Source of the DNA: Flavihumibacter soli
Lineage (GTDB): Bacteria; Bacteroidota; Bacteroidia; Sphingobacteriales; Sphingobacteriaceae
Length of the DNA: 64,000 nucleotides
Direction of reading: 5' to 3'
Assembly: GCF_010692725.1 (NCBI RefSeq)
Contig: NZ_JAAFZB010000088.1
Coordinates: 62,001 to 126,000 of the forward strand
In this document: positions 1 to 8,463 of the stretch, piece after piece
Numbering within the stretch: the stretch's first letter is position 1
How the letters are laid out: each line of letters begins with the position of its first letter
Translations under genes and position numbers: made by a program
Notes under the pieces: generated by a model
Databases searched by the model: none
What the model was told of the DNA's origin: nothing
The model's input: the letters and a program-made list of their open reading frames with translations, nothing else

Positions 1-74
1 CTTTTATTTGTATTACACGCCTGCACGGTCCAGATTACGGCCAGAAGAATAAAAAAAAGGGTATTTCGTTTCAT
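1..74 (-). CDS. Lipoprotein, N-terminal fragment (runs off the window)
   Basis: Reading leftward from the ATG at 74 gives 24 codons: a basic start (MKR), a hydrophobic stretch of about 14 residues, then VQAC followed by Asn-Thr-Asn. That is a type II signal peptide with a lipobox-like cysteine at residue 20. The product is probably an exported lipoprotein anchored to a membrane after signal peptidase II cleavage. The rest of the gene lies outside the window, so the function cannot be named. The cold-shock gene diverges from it about 175 bp away. Confidence 0.6.
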   Translation of the reverse strand, partial: MKRNTLFFILLAVIWTVQACNTNK

Positions 75-145
75 AACCTCTTAAATTTATTTGCAGAATT
101 ACAATTTGTAAACAGGTTCAGGGTTGGAAGGTTTTAAACAAAAAA

Positions 146-189
146 ATGGGTATTTATTCCAAATAAAATGGGTATTTATTCCAAATAAA
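146..189. repeat. 22-bp perfect tandem duplication upstream of csp
   Basis: Two identical, directly abutting 22-bp units occupy 146-167 and 168-189; each begins ATGGGTATTTATTCC and ends AAATAAA. They lie 60-100 bp upstream of the cold-shock start codon, just before the candidate -33 element. They could be a duplicated binding site or simple slippage. Confidence 0.9.
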
Positions 190-195
190 AATATT

Positions 196-224
196 TTTGA
201 TTATAATAAAATTCCATACCTTGC
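196..224 (+). promoter_or_regulatory. Candidate promoter of the cold-shock gene
   Basis: TTTG at 196-199 and TACCTTGC at 217-224 resemble the Bacteroidetes -33 (TTTG) and -7 (TAnnTTTG) elements. The 17-nt spacer is a little short and the -7 match is imperfect. Initiation here would leave a 5' leader of only about 20 nt before the ATG at 249. Confidence 0.35.
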
Positions 225-248
225 AATTATTATCAATAATTCAACACA

Positions 249-446
249 ATGAAAGAAGGTACAGTAAAGTTTTTTAATGAAACTAAAGGATTCGGGTTCA
301 TCGTACCCGCAGAAGCAGGTGAAGAAGATGTATTCGTACATTCATCTGGTCTAATTGATCAAATTCGTGAAAACGATAAAGTTCAGTATGATGTTGAGCG
401 TGGCAAAAAAGGCCTTAACGCTGTTAATGTGAAAGTTGTTTACTAA
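249..446 (+). CDS. Cold-shock domain protein (CspA family)
   Basis: A 65-aa single-domain protein with the five-strand cold-shock OB fold. The RNA-binding motifs are visible as KGFGFI (residues 13-18, RNP1) and VFVHS (residues 28-32, RNP2). Such proteins bind single-stranded RNA or DNA in the cytoplasm, melt secondary structure and assist translation. Length and motif order are complete and typical. The gene is monocistronic: a strong bidirectional hairpin terminator follows 20 bp after the stop, and the next gene (phoH) converges on it. The upstream region carries a 22-bp tandem duplication. Whether this copy is cold-inducible or constitutive cannot be told from the sequence. Confidence 0.96.
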   Translation: MKEGTVKFFNETKGFGFIVPAEAGEEDVFVHSSGLIDQIRENDKVQYDVERGKKGLNAVNVKVVY

Positions 447-466
447 ATCAACATATATCATTGAGC

Positions 467-496
467 AAAAAAGCATGTCGAGAGACATGCTTTTTT
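467..496. terminator. Bidirectional intrinsic terminator between csp and phoH
   Basis: Stem GCATGTC (473-479) pairs with GACATGC (484-490) around a GAGA tetraloop. It is flanked by six A (467-472) and six T (491-496), so it can act on both strands and serves the convergent csp and phoH transcripts. Confidence 0.9.
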
Positions 497-560
497 GCGT
501 TTGTACCCTAACACTATCGGAGATTAGTATCGCATTTACCATCCACACGAATTATCATTT

Positions 561-1904
561 CTATAGGTATTCATTAGCGAGATTCGCCAACTCGCTTCGT
601 TCTCCTTTTTGGAGGGTTATATGCGCGTGCAGGGGATGATTTTTTGTCTTATCGATCAGGTAGGATAAGCCATTGCTCTCAGCATCCAGATAGGGCGTAT
701 CTATTTGGTAAATGTCACCGGCAAAAACGATCTTGGTATTTTCCCCGGCCCTGGAGATAATGGTCTTAATTTCATGAGGCGTCAGGTTCTGAGCTTCATC
801 AACTATGAAGAATATACGTGACAAAGTTCTTCCGCGAATGAATGCCAGAGGGGCGATGACAATTTTTTCATTACTTATCATCTCATCTATGCGGACCTGT
901 ACCTTAGTGTCGTCGTTATATTGCTCCCTTATGAAGCGTAGGTTGTCCCAGATGGGGGCCATATAAGGGTCTACCTTTAATTTTACATCACCAGGCAGAA
1001 AACCGATATCCTTATTACTCAGGGGGATGGTAGGCCTTGTAATAAAGATTTGGCGATAATTCTTTCGCTGTTCCAGGGCGCTTGCCAGGGCAAGCAAGGT
1101 TTTGCCGGTACCGGCATTACCCTGTATAGTGACCAGTTTTACATCTGAACTTAAAAGCGCATGAATCGCAAAAGCCTGCTCTGAATTTTTAGGTTTTATG
1201 CGAAAAACCGACCTCTCCACCAGGTATTCCAGTGCCTGTACTTTCGGATTATAATATGCATCTGTTACGGAATTCCCATTCTTTAAAGTATAGTAGTGAA
1301 TGCTTGACAGCGTTGGAAGCCCCAATTTTTGGGCGGGAAGCGAGCCGGTCTTCTGAAGTTCATTAATCAGCTTTGCCGGAACCTTGGTGAGCTCGGTCTT
1401 ACCACTGTATAGCTCTTCAACATTTTTAACCTTTCCAGTTTCATAATCCTCAGAAGTAAGATCAAGGGCCTTTGCTTTTAATCGCAGACACACATCCTTG
1501 GATACAAGGATCACTTTTTTATCAGGATTCTGGTCCTGAAGGTTTAACGCTGAATTAAGGATGCGGTGATCAAATTTACCGGGGCCGAAGATATCTTCAG
1601 CATCATGGATAGCTGGTTTGTCATCCATTATGACTTTGAAATGCCCACGGTCCTTTCCCGGGAGCGGCAGCCATTGGTTTATCAGGTTGTCCTTCGAAAT
1701 TTCATCCATCACCCTGATAAAACTCCGGGCCTCGAAGTTCCGCGTTTCGTTCCCTGACTTCATATTATCCAGTTCTTCGAGAACCTGGATAGGAATCGCG
1801 ACGTCATGCTCCTTAAAATTCAGAAATGCATCATGATCATATAAGATCACGGAAGTATCCAATACAAAGACTTTCTTTTTTAGCGATGAAGTATTGTTAG
1901 CCAT
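561..1904 (-). CDS. PIN domain-PhoH ATPase fusion (PhoH2-type)
   Basis: This 447-aa protein joins an N-terminal PIN nuclease-like domain (VFVLDTSVILYD, Asp16 the likely first metal ligand) to a PhoH P-loop ATPase. Walker A GNAGTGKT is at residues 262-269 and Walker B IFFIVDEAQN at 364-373. Proteins of this architecture (PhoH2) are reported to couple ATP-dependent RNA unwinding to cleavage; the cellular substrate here is unknown. The length matches the family and both halves look intact. The gene is monocistronic. About 64 nt upstream of its start lies a strong hairpin terminator that ends an orphan transcription unit, so phoH either has its own promoter in that gap or depends on readthrough. 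Confidence 0.93.
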   Translation of the reverse strand: MANNTSSLKKKVFVLDTSVILYDHDAFLNFKEHDVAIPIQVLEELDNMKSGNETRNFEARSFIRVMDEISKDNLINQWLPLPGKDRGHFKVIMDDKPAIHDAEDIFGPGKFDHRILNSALNLQDQNPDKKVILVSKDVCLRLKAKALDLTSEDYETGKVKNVEELYSGKTELTKVPAKLINELQKTGSLPAQKLGLPTLSSIHYYTLKNGNSVTDAYYNPKVQALEYLVERSVFRIKPKNSEQAFAIHALLSSDVKLVTIQGNAGTGKTLLALASALEQRKNYRQIFITRPTIPLSNKDIGFLPGDVKLKVDPYMAPIWDNLRFIREQYNDDTKVQVRIDEMISNEKIVIAPLAFIRGRTLSRIFFIVDEAQNLTPHEIKTIISRAGENTKIVFAGDIYQIDTPYLDAESNGLSYLIDKTKNHPLHAHITLQKGERSELANLANEYL

Positions 1905-1967
1905 GAGGCTAAATTTACAGAAAATAGGTAAAAGAGAGGTTATTCGGAGAGAAATGTCTATAAAACA

Positions 1968-2007
1968 AAAACGGAAATCCGCCTCTTTCGATTTAGATTT
2001 CCGTTTT
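1968..2007. terminator. Strong hairpin terminator upstream of phoH
   Basis: A perfect 12-bp stem, AAAACGGAAATC (1968-1979) with GATTTCCGTTTT (1996-2007), encloses a 16-nt loop. On the minus strand it runs into TTTTTGTTTTA; on the plus strand a T-run follows at 2011-2017. No annotated gene ends here, so it must terminate an unannotated transcript or attenuate phoH. Confidence 0.8.
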
Positions 2008-2298
2008 AACTTTTTTTGTAACCGTAGTTACTCAAAAGTATCAAGTCTCAATATCTTCAACAAATTCGTAGTCTGTTAGCCTTTTCAAACTGCAGCACCC
2101 GTAATACTTTACTTTATCATTGCATTTTCTCCGTAGAGTCAGTTGCAATATAGGTAACGTCTGCCTTTTGGGACTTAACGTATCAGTCTTTATCTTTCGA
2201 ATCCGATCTGAGGCTAAGCTTAAATAATCCAACCGCTGATGCCTAAGCTTCTTTGGCTTGTGGATTTTGTTTCAGACTGTCAAAGTACTTCGTTCTTG
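1968..2298 (-). ncRNA. Candidate orphan RNA (sRNA or phoH leader), about 330 nt
   Basis: A promoter-like pair (minus-strand TTG at 2334-2336, 21-nt spacer, TACCTTAG at 2305-2312) and the 12-bp terminator at 1968-2007 delimit a transcript of about 330 nt on the minus strand. It matches none of the housekeeping RNAs I could recognise: no tmRNA ends, no SRP core, no RNase P signature. It could be a small regulatory RNA, an attenuated 5' leader of phoH, or the mRNA of a 63-aa TTG-initiated protein. The boundaries are inferred from the promoter and terminator only. Confidence 0.4.
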
Positions 2299-2304
2299 AT
2301 ATTT

Positions 2305-2336
2305 CTAAGGTAGGCATTTACTCATATACATGTCAA
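2305..2336 (-). promoter_or_regulatory. Promoter of the orphan RNA
   Basis: On the minus strand, TTGACA (2336-2331) is followed by TACCTTAG (2312-2305), with 21 nt between TTG and the -7 element. The same TTG-N21-TAnnTTnG layout occurs in this window before the histidine kinase and the SCO gene. Confidence 0.55.
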
Positions 2337-2634
2337 GTAAAAAATCAAATTTCTTTTTAACACTTTTTCAACATGTAAAGTTTATTTATTAACATCGGGA
2401 AGTGTCTTGTGCCTTCGATAATAGGCAATTTAAGGAGTATTAAACATTTGGCTTTGTATACAATATTAACAATCGAACCTTGAAACACTTATTTCCAGGA
2501 ATTACAATAGCCTTTAAGGACAAAATAATTACCCTTACTATGAGAATTTGGACGGCAATTGGCATAATATTTAAAGATTGAATAATTCTTTATATAGCAT
2601 CCTGGAAGAATTAGAATTGTGATAGCAGCATTCT

Positions 2635-2642
2635 TACCTTCG
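2635..2642 (+). promoter_or_regulatory. -7-like element before the FUSC gene
   Basis: TACCTTCG sits 20 bp upstream of the start codon at 2662 and resembles the Bacteroidetes -7 box. No well-spaced -33 element is evident. Confidence 0.4.
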
Positions 2643-2661
2643 CCTACTGATAGCCGTCACA

Positions 2662-4836
2662 ATGAATCAATCGAGAGAGATTAAAACCTTCGTATTTAGC
2701 CAGTATTTCTCTGATGGGCTCCGAATAACATTTGGAGTACTCCTCCCCGCTCTCATTTGTTATCAGCTGGATAAAATCGAAATTGGATTAACAATTTCAC
2801 TGGGAGCTCTTTGCGTAAGCATAGTTGATAATCCCGGCCCTGTCCTCCACAAGAGAAACGGTATGCTTTTTTGCAACCTGTTCGTGTTTATAACGGCTAT
2901 CCTGACAGGTTACATTAACGAATATCCAATACTTGTAGGAGTTGAGATCGTCGCTCTGAGTTTTTTTTATTCCATGTTTTCCGTCTATGGACCCCGCGTT
3001 TCGGCTATAGGTACCGCTGCCCTGCTCATCATGATCCTAAGCATTGACCCAAAACTGTCGGTTTTCGGAGCCTTCGAACACGCCGTTTACATTTTAGCCG
3101 GTGGATTGTGGTACCTGGTGCTAAGCCTCTCCGTCTCGCAGATCCGGCCATTCCGGCCTGCTCAACAGGAACTGGGCGAATGCATCAAGGAAGTTGCTAA
3201 GTACGTCCGACTTAAAGCCGCGTTTTACGATACCAGAAGTGATGTTCAAAAAAATTACAAAGCTCTCATCGATCAACAGGTCATCATTCATCAGCAGCAG
3301 GATTCGGTAAGAGAAATATTATATAAAAGCCGGCTGGTTATGAGCGATTCCACTACGACGGGAAGGATGCTCATCTTAACCTTTGTAGATATAGTAGACC
3401 TTTTTGAACAGACCATGGCAACCTTCTACGATTATGAGGCCATCAGGAAGACCTACGGTTACACCGGGGTACTGAATCAGTTCAAATCCGTCATCGAAAA
3501 AATAGCTGAGGAACTCGAAGATCTAAGCTATATCATTACAAGTAATTATGCAGCCGCGAAAATGAACGACATGCAACCTTATTTGAATGATCTTAAAAAT
3601 ACGATCGATCTGGTTGAGGCCGAACACGGCTTGAATAATCTCGTCTTAAAGAAGATCCTTGTTAACGTGCGGAATATGGCGAGCCGTACTCAAAAAATAT
3701 ATTCTTATTTCAATCCGAAATCACTGGCGAACGAGGAGATCAGGAGTAAAACCGATCTGGACAAATTCGTATCTCATCAGGACTTCGGAATAAAAAACTT
3801 TCGCGACAATCTCAATATTCATTCGGCAATATTCCGCCATGCTATCCGGGTTGCCCTGGTAATGCTCATTGGTTATCTTGTTTCCAAACTCTTCCCCTTC
3901 GGACACCATAGCTATTGGATCCTCTTAACGATATTGGTGATCCTCAAACCCGGGTTCAGTTTAACCAAACAAAGGAATTATGAACGGCTAATCGGAACCG
4001 TTGCCGGAGGACTGGCCGGAGCTTTCATCCTGATATTCATCACGGACCAGACAGTGCTCTTTATCCTGCTGCTTTTATTTATGATCGCTTCATACAGCTT
4101 TCAAAGGTTGAATTATGTCGTAAGCGTCATTTTTATGACGCCGTATATCCTTATACTTTTTCATTTTTTAGGTGCATCAGATAATCTGATGATTGCCCAG
4201 GAAAGAATTACAGATACCCTGGTAGGTTCTGCAATTGCCCTTGCCGCAAATTATTTTGTGCTTCCTACATGGGAGTATCACCAGTTGAAAAATAACGTCC
4301 GGGAGGTACTGATTGCAAACTACCAGTATCTTCTGAACGCAGCCAACCTCCAAAACGGAAAACCTTTGGATATCACTGCGTATAAGCTGACCAGGAAAGC
4401 CGTTTATGTTAGTTCAGCGAATATAGGCACAACCTTCCAGCGCATGCTGTCAGAACCGAAAAGCAAACAGAAGAATGTCAGGGAGCTTCATAGATTCGTA
4501 GTTCTCAATCACATTTTGTCCTCATACACTGCGACATTGATCTCAACCTTACAGCAGCGGACCAGCAGTGCGGCTCCCCCGGAACATATCAAGTTGGTCC
4601 GCAAATCCCTAAACAACCTGCATGAATCTATTCGATTGATAAATCATTCAGACTTTCCAATATCTCTGGCCTCAGAAATTATCATTCCACATAGGATGAC
4701 TACAGACACTGTGCCGCAGGATTACGATTCACGCTTGTTAAGCGAGCAACTTGAGCTGGTGAAGACAACAAGCAGCGACATTTTGAAAATAACGGGTTTG
4801 CTGACCGGCAAAGCTAAAACCCAATCTCCTTCTTAA
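2662..4836 (+). CDS. FUSC family inner-membrane protein (YccS/YhfK-like)
   Basis: This 724-aa protein has the duplicated layout of the FUSC/aromatic acid exporter-like family. An N-terminal hydrophobic block (about residues 15-160, several membrane segments) is followed by a long soluble region (about 165-390) predicted to be helical. A second membrane block (about 393-540) contains the characteristic HHSYWILLTILVILKPGF motif, and a cytoplasmic C-terminal domain ends the protein. Members sit in the inner membrane and are thought to export small molecules; the substrate is unknown. The start follows a -7-like TACCTTCG element. The 3' end overlaps the convergent DsbA-like gene by 23 bp, so each mRNA is antisense to the other at its tail. 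Confidence 0.88.
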   Translation: MNQSREIKTFVFSQYFSDGLRITFGVLLPALICYQLDKIEIGLTISLGALCVSIVDNPGPVLHKRNGMLFCNLFVFITAILTGYINEYPILVGVEIVALSFFYSMFSVYGPRVSAIGTAALLIMILSIDPKLSVFGAFEHAVYILAGGLWYLVLSLSVSQIRPFRPAQQELGECIKEVAKYVRLKAAFYDTRSDVQKNYKALIDQQVIIHQQQDSVREILYKSRLVMSDSTTTGRMLILTFVDIVDLFEQTMATFYDYEAIRKTYGYTGVLNQFKSVIEKIAEELEDLSYIITSNYAAAKMNDMQPYLNDLKNTIDLVEAEHGLNNLVLKKILVNVRNMASRTQKIYSYFNPKSLANEEIRSKTDLDKFVSHQDFGIKNFRDNLNIHSAIFRHAIRVALVMLIGYLVSKLFPFGHHSYWILLTILVILKPGFSLTKQRNYERLIGTVAGGLAGAFILIFITDQTVLFILLLLFMIASYSFQRLNYVVSVIFMTPYILILFHFLGASDNLMIAQERITDTLVGSAIALAANYFVLPTWEYHQLKNNVREVLIANYQYLLNAANLQNGKPLDITAYKLTRKAVYVSSANIGTTFQRMLSEPKSKQKNVRELHRFVVLNHILSSYTATLISTLQQRTSSAAPPEHIKLVRKSLNNLHESIRLINHSDFPISLASEIIIPHRMTTDTVPQDYDSRLLSEQLELVKTTSSDILKITGLLTGKAKTQSPS

Positions 4837-5455
4837 CATTGTTGATCCGAAGTTCCATTGTTTCGTAATCAGAATAACCCCTTGCGATTAAATAAAATTT
4901 GCTGTCTGCATATTGAATCAAAACCGCAGGATAAGAGCCAACCTGCAACTGCTTTGCCAGAGCGAAATCATAATGAGCTTCATCTTTAAAGACGGGATCG
5001 TCCATCCTGCTGGCAAATTCATCCGGATCTATTCCAAAATTAGCAGCCAGGTAGCGGTATAAATCCATATGATCCGGCTCTTTACCATCGAAATAAATAG
5101 AATTTTGAAGATCAGTGGCGAATTCGAAAGTCTTTTTGGGCAGCAAACTTTTGCATACTGATAAAGCGATAGCAGGCCTTTCCGAGTTGAAGATCATATA
5201 TCCCTCCTCGAGGTTTTTGATAAAAGCGAGGCCGAATACTATTCCCGTGGTGTCCTCCACAGTTTTGTAAGTATCCCGGATAAACGGAGCCACATCCGCA
5301 ACCCGTCCTGCCCTATCCCCGATCATCATTCCCCCGCTAATGATCTCAAAATCAAATTGATCCCTGTACGCGTCATGTACCGCCTGAATGACCGGGCTAA
5401 ACCCAAAGCACCATCCGCATAAAGCATCGTAGACGTATATAATTTTCGGTTTCAT
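4814..5455 (-). CDS. DsbA-family thioredoxin-fold oxidoreductase (FrnE-like)
   Basis: A 213-aa protein with a CGWC active site at residues 13-16 right after the first strand, a helical insertion, and a cis-proline loop (VGSYPAVLI) near residue 180. This is the DsbA/2-hydroxychromene isomerase-like fold. There is no signal peptide, so a cytoplasmic redox role is likely, in contrast to periplasmic DsbA. The conserved Trp between the cysteines and the following Phe-Gly-Phe resemble the FrnE-like predicted disulfide isomerases. It is the last gene of the minus-strand run after the cation/proton antiporter. Its upstream spacer contains a nested inverted repeat with OmpR-type half-sites. The substrate is unknown. 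Confidence 0.85.
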   Translation of the reverse strand: MKPKIIYVYDALCGWCFGFSPVIQAVHDAYRDQFDFEIISGGMMIGDRAGRVADVAPFIRDTYKTVEDTTGIVFGLAFIKNLEEGYMIFNSERPAIALSVCKSLLPKKTFEFATDLQNSIYFDGKEPDHMDLYRYLAANFGIDPDEFASRMDDPVFKDEAHYDFALAKQLQVGSYPAVLIQYADSKFYLIARGYSDYETMELRINNVKKEIGF

Positions 5456-5583
5456 ATGGCAGGAGTGAATCTGGAGATGAATAAAGTGCTAAAATAACAG
5501 GCCCGACAGCATATTGTTATCTGAATGGTGACCAGAAAAAAATTGACCATTCGGATCAACGTCCAGGAAACACCTTACATTTT

Positions 5584-5651
5584 CTTAAGGTCTTGTTAAG
5601 GTCATCTAGCAGTTAGTCCACCAAATTGGTGGAATAACCTTAACCAGACCT
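5584..5651. repeat. Nested inverted repeat with OmpR/PmrA-like half-sites
   Basis: The arms AGGTCTTGTTAAGGT (5588-5602) and ACCTTAACCAGACCT (5637-5651) are complementary with one mismatch. A second perfect 7-bp palindrome, CCACCAA-A-TTGGTGG, sits inside at 5618-5632. The left arm overlaps CTTAAG-N5-GTTAAG (5584-5600), a direct repeat with 11-bp spacing like winged-helix response regulator boxes. It lies between the antiporter stop and the DsbA-like start and could be terminator, operator or both. Confidence 0.65.
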
Positions 5652-5744
5652 AAACGAGTCCTATACGAGAGTTAACTTTTGGGCGGGCTTTTTCTGAAGT
5701 GGATCGATCCGTTGATACAGACATAATGATGAATGCCGGGCAGA

Positions 5745-7001
5745 CTATTTCGAAGCAAGAATTTCAATATCGTCTTCAGGCACCTGTTCCTTGAGTCGTT
5801 TTAAACTAATGGCCGCAGTTAGCCCATGCACCACTACTGAAACAAGCACTACAAAAGCGACTATTGCCCAGAGATCCTTTCCGTGATTAAAGTAGGTAAC
5901 ACTTAGAGCAAATGAGAGGTAAAAAAATGATCCTATCCCTCTGATCCCGAAAAAACTAATAATACCCTTTTCCTTGTAATGAAGTTTAGGACCACTCAGG
6001 GCGATGTATGCAGTCGCCGGCCGGATAATGAAAATAAAAACCAGCACGAAAAGAACCATTTGCCAGTTTAATCGCTCCAGTATACCGGTAACCAAAGCTC
6101 CCCCGAACAGGATCAGGACGATAGCAAGCAGAATTCGTTCTATCTGATCTGTAAATTCATGCAAACGCTTATGAAATTTATGCTGCCGCTCATAGGCACG
6201 CATCGTTAAAGCGCAAACGAAAACGGCGATGAAACCATAACCGTGGATGAGTTCGGTAACGCCATATACAAGCAGTGTGGCGGCAATGGCAATGAAACCG
6301 TCTCTGGTCAGCAAAAAATTCTTTCGTATAGGCAGATCGAAAACAAGAAAGCCCAGTACTTTTCCAAGCACGAACCCGGAAGCGACACCTGCTATTATCC
6401 GGTACAGCACATCGATAAGCAACCATTCCTGGATACTCGCGTTTCCGTTTCGCGCCATTATAGCTACTGCTATGGCGAGCCAGACAAACGGGAATGCGGT
6501 GCCATCATTTAAACCTGCTTCAGCCGTTAATGAAAATCTCACATTGTCAACCTCTTCTTCATGCGGCGGACCGACCTGAACGTCGGACGCCAGCACGGGG
6601 TCTGTAGGAGCTAAAACGGCACCGAGTAATAAAGCCGATGCCCAGTCAAACTTAAACACCCACCAACTGCTCACCGCGACGGCGCCGATACACAGTACCA
6701 TTGTGAATATGACCAATCGGAAAGGTACCCGCCATCCCCTGAATGAGAAAGGTTGATCGATCTTCAGCCCCGAACCCATTAACGAAATAATGACCACCAG
6801 TTCTGTAATATGCACTGCGTATTCTTCATATCTGTCCACATCAGGAACCGGCAGAAAGTCGAAAATGGTATATAGCAGGGCTCCGAAAGCCACGTAAATA
6901 ATGGAGTATGATATACCCGTCTTAGCGGTGATAGCAGGCATCCAGGCCATTGCAAGCGCGGCCAAACCGATAATACTAATGATCAATACATATTCATCCA
7001 T
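5745..7001 (-). CDS. Monovalent cation:proton antiporter (CPA1/NhaP type)
   Basis: About 418 aa, hydrophobic throughout, with roughly 12-13 membrane segments. Conserved CPA1 features are the LAPTDPVLAS segment and the EAGLNDGTAFPF segment, whose Asn-Asp pair lies in the ion-binding core. Such proteins exchange Na+ or K+ for H+ across the inner membrane for pH and salt homeostasis. I chose the ATG at 7001 (MDEYVLIIS) because membrane segment 1 begins immediately after it; an in-frame ATG nine codons upstream at 7028 is possible. There is no long C-terminal regulatory domain. It follows mgtE by 58 bp on the same strand and may be co-transcribed with the Mg2+ transporters. Ion specificity cannot be read from the sequence. 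Confidence 0.88.
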   Translation of the reverse strand: MDEYVLIISIIGLAALAMAWMPAITAKTGISYSIIYVAFGALLYTIFDFLPVPDVDRYEEYAVHITELVVIISLMGSGLKIDQPFSFRGWRVPFRLVIFTMVLCIGAVAVSSWWVFKFDWASALLLGAVLAPTDPVLASDVQVGPPHEEEVDNVRFSLTAEAGLNDGTAFPFVWLAIAVAIMARNGNASIQEWLLIDVLYRIIAGVASGFVLGKVLGFLVFDLPIRKNFLLTRDGFIAIAATLLVYGVTELIHGYGFIAVFVCALTMRAYERQHKFHKRLHEFTDQIERILLAIVLILFGGALVTGILERLNWQMVLFVLVFIFIIRPATAYIALSGPKLHYKEKGIISFFGIRGIGSFFYLSFALSVTYFNHGKDLWAIVAFVVLVSVVVHGLTAAISLKRLKEQVPEDDIEILASK

Positions 7002-7059
7002 ATCTAATGGAGAACAAAATATTATCAAATTGTTTGGAAATCGCGAATTGTAGGCTTTG

Positions 7060-8409
7060 TTAAAGCAGAAGCTTGCTGGCTAAACCTAGCAATAGCAAAA
7101 ACCCGCAAACATCGGTAAAAGTTGTGATGATAATTGATGAAGCGACGGCCGGATCTATTCCAACACGCTTCAGGATGAGGGGGATTGAAGATCCGGCGAT
7201 CCCGGCAATAACCAGGTTTCCAGTCATCGCAATGAAAATCACAAGCCCAAGCATCGGGTTGCCATCATACACGACAGCGAAAATCAAAACGATAAAACCG
7301 ATGCAGGCACCGTTGATCATGCCCACAGTAAACTCTTTTAAAACAGTACGGTAGGCCTGGTTATCGGTAAGGTCGGTTAAGGAGATACGTCTTACGGTTA
7401 CAGCCAGAGCTTGTGTGGCGGTATTACCTCCCATACCTGCGATCATCGTCATGTAACTTGCCAGGATTCCCAGCCTGACAATTGTATCGTCGAAATACCT
7501 GATAACAGAGGCAGCCAGGAATGCAGTTCCTAAATTTAATATGAGCCAGGGCAGACGGCTTTTGACAGCCTCTTTCCAGTTTCCCGCGAGTTCCTCATCT
7601 TCTGACACCCCGGATATTTTGAGGATATCCTCGGTGTTCTCCTCTTCCATTACGTCAATCACATCATCAAAGGTGATGCGACCGAGCAGATGCATTTCAT
7701 CATCAACGACCGGAATACTGGTCAGATTATATTGAGAAAGCAGTCTTGCGGCTTCCTCCTGATCGGTGTCAACTTTTACATAAACGAAATCGGGTTGAAC
7801 AATCTCGCTGGTACGAACGGTGTTACGGGACTTGATGATGTCTTTGAGCGAAACAATACCCTGTAATACATTATTATGGTCTACGACATGTATTGTGTAG
7901 AACTCCTCCATTTCCTCACTTTGCCGGATGATCTCTTCTAATGCTTCCCTCCTGCTAAGGTCCGCATAGATTTTGATCAGCTGGGTATTCATTATCCCCC
8001 CGGCAGTATCCTCCTCATATTTTAACAGGGAACGAATATGAGAGGCATCTTCCTCGTCAAGTTCCTCAAGAATTTCCTGTTGCTGTTCTTCCGGCAGTTG
8101 GCTGATAATGTCCGTTGCATCATCGTAGTCCAGCTCTTCAACGATCTCAGACCTTCGTTCCGGGTGCAGGTTTTCTAATAATTTTTCCGGATGGAACTCT
8201 GCATCCATTTCAGAGATGATCTCTGAAGCTGTGTCGGCCGGAAGAATGCTGATGATACGTTCGCGGGCTTCCTGGGGCAGGCTCTCAAATAGTATTGCAA
8301 TCTCCGAGGCATGATATTCCGAAATCAGGATCAATAATGTCTCGTCGTCTGCCTCAAGTGCCTGTTTGAAACGAAGAACGTCCGTTTTATTTAATTCGAA
8401 GGATTGCAT
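7060..8409 (-). CDS. mgtE: Magnesium transporter MgtE
   Basis: A 449-aa protein with the full MgtE layout: an acidic N-terminal superhelical domain (about residues 15-130, rich in Glu and Asp), two CBS domains (about 135-260) and five C-terminal membrane helices (about 285-449). The pore-lining segment GGNTATQALAVTVRRI is visible. MgtE is a Mg2+-gated channel: the acidic and CBS domains bind Mg2+ and close the pore when the cell is replete. It lies 54 bp downstream of corA on the same strand, so two mechanistically different Mg2+ entry systems are adjacent. I saw no obvious Mg2+-sensing leader upstream. The call is secure. Confidence 0.95.
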   Translation of the reverse strand: MQSFELNKTDVLRFKQALEADDETLLILISEYHASEIAILFESLPQEARERIISILPADTASEIISEMDAEFHPEKLLENLHPERRSEIVEELDYDDATDIISQLPEEQQQEILEELDEEDASHIRSLLKYEEDTAGGIMNTQLIKIYADLSRREALEEIIRQSEEMEEFYTIHVVDHNNVLQGIVSLKDIIKSRNTVRTSEIVQPDFVYVKVDTDQEEAARLLSQYNLTSIPVVDDEMHLLGRITFDDVIDVMEEENTEDILKISGVSEDEELAGNWKEAVKSRLPWLILNLGTAFLAASVIRYFDDTIVRLGILASYMTMIAGMGGNTATQALAVTVRRISLTDLTDNQAYRTVLKEFTVGMINGACIGFIVLIFAVVYDGNPMLGLVIFIAMTGNLVIAGIAGSSIPLILKRVGIDPAVASSIIITTFTDVCGFLLLLGLASKLLL

Positions 8410-8463
8410 CAGGCGCTAAAATTAGAAAAACACAGGGAGAATAAGACTTATTCAGGCTTATTA

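Larger units (their letters stand above)
1905..2661. other. 757-bp region without a convincing gene, upstream of phoH and FUSC
   Basis: The left half holds the orphan minus-strand transcription unit described separately. The right half (about 2340-2634) is AT-rich. I see no tRNA, repeat or reliable reading frame there, only the FUSC promoter at its end. A 63-codon TTG-initiated frame at 2041-2232 on the minus strand (ending KRLTDYEFVEDIET) has poor coding character. It is recorded only as a possibility. Confidence 0.6.

Noticed and set aside
436-639. 67-aa plus-strand frame after the cold-shock gene
   Set aside because: It runs through the terminator hairpin and the 3' end of phoH and has no coding character.
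2041-2232. 63-aa minus-strand frame in the orphan unit
   Set aside because: TTG start, poor composition in the first half, no recognised family; kept only as an alternative reading of the orphan RNA.
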